Positions 56,225 to 62,883 of a stretch of 62,883 nucleotides of DNA are shown piece by piece. Below the pieces are notes generated by a model that made no database searches, was not told the DNA's origin, and worked only from the letters and a program-made list of their open reading frames with translations. This DNA is from Acidobacteriota bacterium. Lineage in GTDB: Bacteria; Acidobacteriota; Holophagae; Acanthopleuribacterales; Acanthopleuribacteraceae. Location: contig JASJCB010000021.1 of NCBI GenBank assembly GCA_030066195.1, positions 1 through 62,883 of the forward strand, in the 5' to 3' direction. Every line of letters begins with the position of its first letter. Within the stretch, counting starts at the first letter, position 1. Both the position numbers and the translations under genes were made by a program.

Positions 56225-57568
56225 TCAGCCGTAGTAGCCTTTTCGGTAGATCAGTTTGACGCCTTTGCGTTTGCAGGTGACCTTCAGTTTGCGCCAGGCG
56301 CCTTTTTTGCCCTTGGGGGTGGTGTAGCCCAACTGGTAGTAGAAGGCCGAACCGTTGATGACCCTGCCGATGGGTGTCTGAAGATTGAACGCTTGGGTGA
56401 AGCTGCCGCCCGTGTCTCGGGCCAGGCTGAGCAAGCCGCTGCTGATCTCATTGTCGAAGTCGCGGTAGATGGTTTGGGGTATGGGACCCGCGAATTGGGA
56501 GCCCGACGCGCGTTTGTGTAGGTCCATTCTGTTATAGATGTCGAAAGCGTGGAAGACAATGCGGTTGACCGCGCAGGTATGCAACAGTTTGCGGGAGTCG
56601 CGTTGAATATTCTCATTGTTGAACAACCTTGCCGTGCGGCTGTGCAGGCTTTTATCGGCCTGTCCCATGACGTGCCTGGCCAGGGAATAGGCGGCATCCA
56701 TGGAGGTTGTCGAGAAACCCGGCGACACCAACAGCATGGTTTTCAAGCCGTCCTGTTCCTCGAACTTGCGGGTCAGGTCTTGCAGTTCGCCCAACACGCG
56801 AAGCGTACGGTGGTATTGCTGCCGGATGAAGGAGTTCAAATTATCGTTGATGCACATGGCTTTTTTGGCGGGATTATTGGCGTACAGGACCATGCAGGTA
56901 CGATAGGCGGATTCCAGGTCGGCCAGGCCCACGGGACCGCGCGGCAGCATGTTGCCCTTCTTCCACGGCGTGATCGGCCCGTCGTCCTCTTCTTCAAGGT
57001 CGTCCAGCAGGTTACCTTCCCCTCGGGCGGGACGCCGGCTGTCGATACGGGTTTTGAAATGGCGCTCCGCGAACTCATCGAGGGCGATCATGACCGCCTT
57101 GCGTTGACTCATAAACCCCTTGGTCACGGTGCCGTGCTCCATGCTGTAGACATGGATGCGGTATTGGAAGCTGTTGTCCAGCGAGCCGATGTAGTCGCGC
57201 AACTGCTTCAGGGTCCTGGTGACCTGAGTATTGGTCACGTCTTCCATATCCAAAGCCAGGATGAGCTGTTGCACGCCCTTGCCGGCGGTGTCGCGGTGAA
57301 GGTCGGGGTCTTCGGACGCGTTGCCCGACTCCTTAGAGGAACCGCGCATGTCCAGTGTGTCGAAGAAATCGATTTTCACCTTGCGGCCCTTGTCCTTGAC
57401 CTGGAAATCAGCGGCCTTCAGGTCGGTAACCGGGCGACCCTTGGCGTCCACAGCCATCACGTCCAGGGTCAGGTAGTTGACCGTGATCTCTTCCTGGATC
57501 TGACGGTCCCAGGCTTCCAGGTCGTCGATCTGATAGAAGAAGAGTGAGCATAAGAGGGTAAGCATCAT
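56225..57568 (-). CDS. VWFA-related (Acidobacterial-type) secreted protein 2
   Basis: 447 residues. Hydrophobic N-terminus (MMLTLLCSLFFYQ), then VNYLTLDVMAVDAKGRPVTDL, AADFQVKDKGRKVKIDFFD and a VWA-like region (LILALDMEDVTN, TMLLVSPGFSTT). This follows the TIGR03436-type pattern I know from Acidobacteria. The C-terminal segment ends YYQLGYTTPKGKKGAWRKLK. Paralogue of the neighbour, 15 nt apart, same strand, so probably one operon. Confidence 0.82.
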   Translation of the reverse strand: MMLTLLCSLFFYQIDDLEAWDRQIQEEITVNYLTLDVMAVDAKGRPVTDLKAADFQVKDKGRKVKIDFFDTLDMRGSSKESGNASEDPDLHRDTAGKGVQQLILALDMEDVTNTQVTRTLKQLRDYIGSLDNSFQYRIHVYSMEHGTVTKGFMSQRKAVMIALDEFAERHFKTRIDSRRPARGEGNLLDDLEEEDDGPITPWKKGNMLPRGPVGLADLESAYRTCMVLYANNPAKKAMCINDNLNSFIRQQYHRTLRVLGELQDLTRKFEEQDGLKTMLLVSPGFSTTSMDAAYSLARHVMGQADKSLHSRTARLFNNENIQRDSRKLLHTCAVNRIVFHAFDIYNRMDLHKRASGSQFAGPIPQTIYRDFDNEISSGLLSLARDTGGSFTQAFNLQTPIGRVINGSAFYYQLGYTTPKGKKGAWRKLKVTCKRKGVKLIYRKGYYG

Positions 57569-57583
57569 GTAGGCATCTCCGTT

Positions 57584-58930
57584 TTATTTACTGTAGTAAC
57601 CGGCGCGGTATTGCAGGCGCACACCCTTGCGCTTGCACTTCACCTTCAGATTGCGCCACCGGCCCTTTTTGCCGTCGGGTGAGGTGTAGCCGAACAGGTA
57701 GTAATAACGGCCCCTATCGACGGCCTTGGTCATGGGTGTGGTCAATCCGAACGATTGGGTAAACGAACCGCCCGTATCCTCGGCAGCCTCGAACAAACCG
57801 CTGCTGATCTGGTTGTTGTAATTGCTGTAGATGTCGCGGGTTGCCTGGGAAACCCCGCCGAACTCGGCGCTCGTGCCGCGTTTGTGTTGGTCCAGGCGGT
57901 TATAGATGTCGAAGGCGTGCACAATCACTCGGTTCTGCAAACAGGCGTCGGTGAACTCCCGCTTCCGGTCCCTCATCTCGGACGAATTGAACAAGCCGCG
58001 CGAACGGCCTCCGAGAGAAGGCATGGCGTTGACCCGCTGATTGCTGCTTACGTTTTCATTCCTACCGGTTCGCAAGATGTGGTCCCGCAACTGGTAGACG
58101 GCATCGATACTATCCGAGGAGAAACCGGGCGAGACCAGGAGGATGGTCTTCAAACCGTCCTGCTTGAAGCTTTGGGCCATGGCCGTCATTTCGCCCAGGG
58201 CGCGAAGCGAGCGCATGTACTGACGATCCAGGAAATCGGCAATGAAGTTGTCCATGCACACCTGGGGAATGCGTACACTGACACAGTTGCGCAGCTCGTA
58301 TTCCAGGTCGGCCAGGGGACTGGAGCGCCTCCTGGGATTGTTGTTGCGTTGCCGTTCCCGGCGGGAGAGTCCGCCCAGCAGGGTCTCGCCCTCATCCACA
58401 TACACGGTGTCTTTGAGGTATTGGTCCCGCATTTTGCTCAAGGCTTCGCGCACCATTCTGCGGTTGGTGGTGAATCCCTCGGTATAGGAACCGTATTCCA
58501 GGCTGCGTACATCGATGCTGTAAGCCAGGGCGCTGTCTAGCGAATTGACGAATTTATCCAACTGATCGAAGGTGCGGGCCGCCTCGGTAACGGGTTGTTC
58601 GAACAAATCCACCGCCAGCACCAACTGCTGCACCTGGCGGCGAGTGACGCCCGTCGTACTCAATTTTTCTGTATCGATCGGCGTGGGCGTGAAATCACCC
58701 TCCAACGGCGCACGCAGGTCCAGCTTTTCAAAAAGCGTAATGTCCACCTTTTGACGTCCTTCCCTGACCTCGAAATCGGACAATGTCAGGTCGGTTACAG
58801 GAACGCCCTTCCTGGTGACGGCCAATACGTCCAGCAACACGAACTCAACGGTAACCTGCTCCGTGACAACATCTTGTTCGGTTTTGTCGTCTTGGAAGAG
58901 CAGGTTCATCAGGAACCAGATCGATAACAT
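57584..58930 (-). CDS. VWFA-related (Acidobacterial-type) secreted protein 1
   Basis: 448 residues, same architecture as the downstream paralogue: MLSIWFLMNLLFQ, EFVLLDVLAVTRKGVPVTDL, then LVLAVDLFEQPVTEA, ILLVSPGFSSDS and YYLFGYTSPDGKKGRWRNLK. Start at ATG 58930 with GGAGG 6 nt upstream; the longer frame to 59020 adds 30 residues with no signal peptide. Probably an exported or envelope-associated adhesion or sensing protein. Confidence 0.82.
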   Translation of the reverse strand: MLSIWFLMNLLFQDDKTEQDVVTEQVTVEFVLLDVLAVTRKGVPVTDLTLSDFEVREGRQKVDITLFEKLDLRAPLEGDFTPTPIDTEKLSTTGVTRRQVQQLVLAVDLFEQPVTEAARTFDQLDKFVNSLDSALAYSIDVRSLEYGSYTEGFTTNRRMVREALSKMRDQYLKDTVYVDEGETLLGGLSRRERQRNNNPRRRSSPLADLEYELRNCVSVRIPQVCMDNFIADFLDRQYMRSLRALGEMTAMAQSFKQDGLKTILLVSPGFSSDSIDAVYQLRDHILRTGRNENVSSNQRVNAMPSLGGRSRGLFNSSEMRDRKREFTDACLQNRVIVHAFDIYNRLDQHKRGTSAEFGGVSQATRDIYSNYNNQISSGLFEAAEDTGGSFTQSFGLTTPMTKAVDRGRYYYLFGYTSPDGKKGRWRNLKVKCKRKGVRLQYRAGYYSK

Positions 58931-59123
58931 TTTCAGCCTCCGGCACACCTCGTACGGCCGAAAGGAAGCAAGAGATACGCCGGCCGGTTTCGGTGTGTTC
59001 AACAACACAAAATAGTCCACTAATTATTGTATGCTGTTTTCTTCGGCTTTACCCTTGAAAAAGAGTGCGTTATGATCAGGTATCAGTAGCCGTTACCCGA
59101 TCGATATGGAAAAAGGTGGAACC

Positions 59124-61310
59124 ATGGACAAGTTGGTCATTCCCAAGGGCTGTGAAATCACCGGCGAAGTTACCGGACTATCCTACTCGGGCGATATCGA
59201 GGTCAACGAAAGCCTCGATGTGCGCAACCTGAGTAGCTCGGGCGGCAGCATAACCGTTCGCACCGAAGATGCCGATATGACGGCGGACGCCGTTGAAGCC
59301 AAAGAAAGCGTGGATATCTCCGCGAACCAATTCAAGGGCGCCCGCATCTCCGGCGAATCGGTTGTGTTGACCACCGCAACTTTGGAACTCAGCGGTCCCT
59401 TGTCCGCCGAGAACGATATCACCCTGGTGATACAGGGCGATGTGCACGTCGCGGAGGCCTTTTGCGGCGAGGGCATGGCTGTCAAGGCAGGTAATCTGCA
59501 CGCCGAAGGTCTGAGAGCAGGTTCCCTGAACTTGACCGTTTCCGGTTCGGCCGTCATCAAGGAAATCGAGGCGCGAAACGTGGTGATTACCGGTAACATC
59601 CAATGTGAGCGCCTGGTCGCAAGCGAGGGCGTCGAGGTGAACGGCGGCAATATCAAGGTCCGCCGCTTGGAAGCGCCAAAGTTCATCGCAAGCGCCGATG
59701 TGACCGGTATCGTCATGGTCTCCACCGCCGACGAGGTAAGAGCCGAGGGCGTACGCGGCTTTTTACACCCCTCCGAATTGGATATGTTCTCCGGCGGCGA
59801 TACACCGGCCCCCGCTCCCGTCTCCGCTCCATCCGCTCCTGTAGAGCCCGCCGCATCGGATGATTTGGACGATACGGACCCCGGCGAACCCGAACCGGTT
59901 GTTGAGAATGACTATTTGACACAAGACATGAGCGACCTGCCCGACGCCGTTCAAGCTGAGGAACCAACCGTTCCGCCGGAGCCGGAACCGCCTGTTCCGG
60001 ATGAGGAAACGGCTGAAGCGGCTCCCGAGGAGTTACAACCCGTTACCGCTGAGGACCCGGGTAGTTTCGAGGAACTGCCGTCCGCTGATTTGGAGAAACT
60101 GCCGGCCGCTGAATTCGAAGAAATCAAAACAGTGCCCGCCGAGGAATTACCCACCGATGACCTGGACGATATCGAGGAACTGCCGGCCGCTGAATTCGAG
60201 GAAATCGAACCGGCGCCTGCCGAGGAATTGCCCGCCGATGACCTGGACGATATTGAAGAATTGCCGGTCACCGCAATGGATGAAGTGGAGGAAATCACCG
60301 ACTCGAGCGACTTGGAAGAGTTACCCGCGGTCGACCTGAGCGACATCGAGGAAATCTCATCGGGCGATCTGGATGAAATGGAAGAAATCACCGACTCGGG
60401 CGACCTGGAAGAGTTACCCGCGGTCGACCTGAGCGACATCGAGGAAATCCCGTCCGGCGATCTGGATGAAGTGGAGGAATTCGAGGAAATCGAAGAGTTG
60501 CCGGTTGAGGATTTGGGTGATATCGAAGAACTACCCGCTGATTCCTTCGATGAGGCGGAAGAACTACCCGTCGCCGATCTCGACGACATGCCCACCGATG
60601 AATTCGACGCCCTGACCGAACCGGAAAGCGACACCCCGTCGGAAGCCGTGACGGTAGCCCCGGAGAGTGAGGAACCGCTCGAAAGCCTCACCGGTACGGA
60701 ATTCTCGGCGGAGGATATCGAAACCACAGCCCCCGACTTCGGTGTCGGCGGTCTGGTTTCGACGGAAACCCCGGATGCGGCGGTACAGGCCGTTCCCTCG
60801 GACGCCATCCAGGTAAACACCGACGACTTCACCAATATGGAAGACATGGGTCATCTGCCGCACGCTGATGAGCCGGAAGAACTGGACGATGAAGAAATCC
60901 ACGATACAAGCGACCTGGAAACCCTGACGGGTGACGATATCCTGGAAACGAGCGCCGACGTGGAGGAAGAAGCAATCCATGAAGATCTCGGCGAAGAGCC
61001 GGAAGACAGCCTGGGTGATGTGGAAATCCTGGAAGAAGAGGAAGAAGACCCCGAGGAAGTACTGGTGCGCAACCTGAACGGCATCCTGGACCAGATTCGC
61101 GCCTTCTTTCCCGAGGAGAACTATCCCCAGTCCATCGATCAGATCCGCAATTACGTGGCCAATCGCCAGTTGAACCTGTTTCGCAGGGCTCGCAACCGCG
61201 ACTCCGTGATCAAAAACTTCCAAAAGTTCCAACACGAGCAGATCAACAGCCTGATCGAACAGTTCTTCTCCGTCCTGGACGCACACCACGAGGCCCATGG
61301 TCAGTTTTAA
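59124..61310 (+). CDS. Polymer-forming (bactofilin-like) protein with acidic repeats
   Basis: 728 residues in three parts. Residues 1-215: short repeating strands (GEVTGLSYSGDIEV, NIQCERLVASEGVEVNGGNI) resembling a bactofilin/right-handed beta-helix. About 225-640: Glu/Asp/Pro-rich repeats built on DLxDIEELPA. About 650-728: a helical C-terminus with INSLIEQFFSVLD. Could build a cytoskeletal or envelope filament. Start ATG 59124 with AAAGGTGG; the ATG at 59106 has no SD. Confidence 0.65.
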   Translation: MDKLVIPKGCEITGEVTGLSYSGDIEVNESLDVRNLSSSGGSITVRTEDADMTADAVEAKESVDISANQFKGARISGESVVLTTATLELSGPLSAENDITLVIQGDVHVAEAFCGEGMAVKAGNLHAEGLRAGSLNLTVSGSAVIKEIEARNVVITGNIQCERLVASEGVEVNGGNIKVRRLEAPKFIASADVTGIVMVSTADEVRAEGVRGFLHPSELDMFSGGDTPAPAPVSAPSAPVEPAASDDLDDTDPGEPEPVVENDYLTQDMSDLPDAVQAEEPTVPPEPEPPVPDEETAEAAPEELQPVTAEDPGSFEELPSADLEKLPAAEFEEIKTVPAEELPTDDLDDIEELPAAEFEEIEPAPAEELPADDLDDIEELPVTAMDEVEEITDSSDLEELPAVDLSDIEEISSGDLDEMEEITDSGDLEELPAVDLSDIEEIPSGDLDEVEEFEEIEELPVEDLGDIEELPADSFDEAEELPVADLDDMPTDEFDALTEPESDTPSEAVTVAPESEEPLESLTGTEFSAEDIETTAPDFGVGGLVSTETPDAAVQAVPSDAIQVNTDDFTNMEDMGHLPHADEPEELDDEEIHDTSDLETLTGDDILETSADVEEEAIHEDLGEEPEDSLGDVEILEEEEEDPEEVLVRNLNGILDQIRAFFPEENYPQSIDQIRNYVANRQLNLFRRARNRDSVIKNFQKFQHEQINSLIEQFFSVLDAHHEAHGQF
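60092..60480 (+). repeat. In-frame tandem repeats within the acidic protein
   Basis: Two copies of an 81-nt (27-residue) unit from about 60101 and 60182, then two copies of a 93-nt (31-residue) unit beginning GAAATCACC at 60291 and 60384. Conserved nucleotides indicate recent duplication. Confidence 0.75.
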
Positions 61311-61325
61311 CGACTGATTCGTCCC

Positions 61326-62042
61326 CTATGGCGCGGATGTCTCGTTGCGGGCATCCAGCCAGCGGTGGACGGTGGCCTCGGCCAGGATTCTGGTGGCGTC
61401 GAACAGGCTGAGGGGGGGCTCGTTCTTCAGCGGGATGGTATTCAGGTCGGTACAAGCCAGGATGGCCGTGTCGGCGCCGGCTTCGCGGGCTTCGTCCAAT
61501 AGGGCGCGCCAGCGAAGGCGCGCCTTTTCCGGGTCCTTACCCTCTTTCTGCCAGATCAGCAGTTTGTCCACGCGTTCCTGCCAATCCGGCCGCACCACCC
61601 AACCCTTGCCGCGACGTGCCAGGGTGGTTTGGTAGAAGCCGGCCTCGATGGTGGGCCTGGTGCCGAATACAGCCACCTCATCGGCCTTGCTCGGCAGGGC
61701 GTCCATGGCCGTAGTCAGCATATTCAGCAGGGGCGCCGGGCAGGCCTCGGCCAGAGCGTCGTAGTACAAATGGGCGGTATTGCAGGGCATAGCGATAAAG
61801 GCGACGCCGGTGCCCGCCAGGCGTTGCAAACCCTCGATAATGGCGGTCTGCATGGCGTCGTGATCGGGTTCGATATCCGGGTAGAAGGGCGTCGGCAGGC
61901 TGTAAATCATGATGGGCGGGAAGTCGATGTCGTGTTTCGCGCTGTAGATGCGGCGGCAGGCGTCCACAACCATATCGACAAACGGCCCCGTGGAACGGGG
62001 TCCCATTCCGGCCAGGATACCGATGGTGGGTTTGTCAGTCAT
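61326..62042 (-). CDS. Aspartate/glutamate racemase family protein
   Basis: 238 residues: TIGILAGMGPRSTGPFVD at the N-terminus, catalytic Cys residues in MPCNTAH and LACTDLN. Interconverts D- and L-forms of an acidic amino acid; D-Glu would feed peptidoglycan. The order of motifs fits the YgeA/aspartate racemase group rather than MurI. Start at ATG 62042 (GGAGG upstream); the frame opens at 62069. Confidence 0.88.
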   Translation of the reverse strand: MTDKPTIGILAGMGPRSTGPFVDMVVDACRRIYSAKHDIDFPPIMIYSLPTPFYPDIEPDHDAMQTAIIEGLQRLAGTGVAFIAMPCNTAHLYYDALAEACPAPLLNMLTTAMDALPSKADEVAVFGTRPTIEAGFYQTTLARRGKGWVVRPDWQERVDKLLIWQKEGKDPEKARLRWRALLDEAREAGADTAILACTDLNTIPLKNEPPLSLFDATRILAEATVHRWLDARNETSAP

Positions 62043-62129
62043 GATGCCTCCAAGGACGGACTTCGACACGCATCAGTATAAAGGATTGCTTCCGCTCGCA
62101 ACAATTAGATTACTGTAGAACCTTCGTGG

Positions 62130-62570
62130 CTAGAGTTCATCCACGGGAAAATAGAATTCCTTTCCTTCGACGATGTCGTTACCCTCGCCCCGGCTTATGC
62201 CGACAGCAATCTGAAAACCGTGTATCTCTGCCAATACGGTCAATTTAGTTTTGGCGAAGCTTGCGATTTCCCGAGCTTTGCGCTCCAGGGTTTCATCGTC
62301 TCGATCGGCGAAGGGCGGATTGATCAGGGTCAAATGAATGCTTTCGCGTTCGTTCTCATCATTATAAGCCATCTCGACCCTTTCAGCCTGGAATTTTTCC
62401 CTGACTTCTCTTTTAGTCTCCAACACTTCGCCGGCGGCCTGAATGCCCTTGGAAAAATCGCCCCAATTAAGGCCCACGAAGACACCGGCAGCGACGAGTA
62501 CCAGCACGACAACGGCCAGGCAACCCAAGCCGAACTTGAGGCAACCGCTTTTGGAATCGGAATTGGACAT
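62130..62570 (-). CDS. Small membrane-anchored protein, copy 1
   Basis: 146 residues: one membrane helix near 13-38 (FGLGCLAVVVLVLVAAGVFV), then a charged exterior domain with RERE-like charges and NPPFADRDDETLERKAREIA. AAGGAGGATGT precedes ATG 62570. A second, partial copy follows at 62693. Family not recognised. Confidence 0.7.
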   Translation of the reverse strand: MSNSDSKSGCLKFGLGCLAVVVLVLVAAGVFVGLNWGDFSKGIQAAGEVLETKREVREKFQAERVEMAYNDENERESIHLTLINPPFADRDDETLERKAREIASFAKTKLTVLAEIHGFQIAVGISRGEGNDIVEGKEFYFPVDEL

Positions 62571-62692
62571 ACATCCTCCTTGACGGCGTTTTGCCTCCCT
62601 CATAAACAAAGCGTATTTTTGAAGGTAATCGGCTCGTATTTGTCAAAACGGCCGGATCTTTGCAGGAAACCCTCTCCGCCGAACCGGCGTGG

Positions 62693-62883
62693 TTAGAGTT
62701 CATCCATGGGAATATAGAATTCCTTTCTTTCGACGATGTCGATACCCTCGCTCAGACTTTTGCCGATAGCTATCCGGAAACCGTGCAAGTCTTCCAAATG
62801 GGTCAATTTAGTTTTGGCGAAACTTGCGATTTCCCGGGCTTTGCGCTCCAGGGTTTCATCGTCTCGATCGGCGAAGGGCGGAT
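62693..62883 (-). CDS. Small membrane-anchored protein, copy 2, 5' end outside window
   Basis: The C-terminal 62 codons of a paralogue: PPFADRDDETLERKAREIA is identical to copy 1, later residues diverge (THLEDLHGFRIAIGK, then EFYIPMDEL and a stop). Tandem duplication, 122 nt upstream of copy 1. N-terminus not visible. Confidence 0.75.
   Translation of the reverse strand, partial: PPFADRDDETLERKAREIASFAKTKLTHLEDLHGFRIAIGKSLSEGIDIVERKEFYIPMDEL

Overview
The window reads as the chromosome of a free-living Gram-negative bacterium, most likely an Acidobacteriota member. The best clue is a tandem pair of secreted proteins (56225-58930) that look like the VWFA-related family described mainly from Acidobacteria. 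A lipoprotein, TonB-like and surface-polysaccharide genes, two very large hybrid sensor kinases and a GC-rich background (judged by eye) fit this. Assignment below phylum is not possible from the sequence. No tRNA, rRNA, insertion sequence, prophage or CRISPR array was seen.

Layout. 1-6.5 kb: acyl/CoA metabolism (methylmalonate-semialdehyde dehydrogenase, amidase, propionyl-CoA synthetase), a TPR protein and a tandem palindrome array. 6.5-16.3 kb: an ATPase-nuclease fusion, DNA ligase, an NtrC-type regulator and a surface-sugar block (UDP-xylose synthase, ManC, glycosyltransferase). 16.5-19.8 kb: small and secreted proteins. 19.9-25.9 kb: a RiPP locus. 25.9-30.6 kb: acyl-CoA dehydrogenase, a PLP decarboxylase, a CBS-domain protein, and a possible c-di-GMP riboswitch in front of a 64-residue protein. 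30.7-40 kb: signalling, with a 1551-residue double-kinase hybrid and a CheY-CheC-hybrid kinase-TrpD operon. 41-49.4 kb: a leftward run of radical SAM, DnaG, a TonB-like coiled-coil protein, a DUF4388-like protein and P5C dehydrogenase. 49.8-62.9 kb: adenylate kinase, a DUF2252-like protein, TetR, an M28 peptidase, the VWFA pair, an acidic-repeat polymer-type protein, a racemase and a small tandem gene family.

The most interesting system is the RiPP locus. Two precursors of 55 and 53 residues, both below usual gene-calling size, share an almost identical leader ending in GG and Cys-rich, Ser/Thr-poor cores. Each has its own conserved promoter region and is followed by the same strong hairpin. 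Downstream lie two LanC-type cyclases with C-terminal extensions that look like PqqD-type recognition domains, then a stand-alone SpaB_C-type protein, all coupled by 2-4 nt junctions. No glutamylating dehydratase, protease or transporter is present. A decayed third cyclase gene between the precursors shows that a precursor-cyclase unit was duplicated and one copy lost.

A second theme is a family of intergenic palindromes with a CCCGG/CCCGGG core, spaced about 42 nt apart, at three separate places (1585-1890, 30118-30198, 55982-56146).
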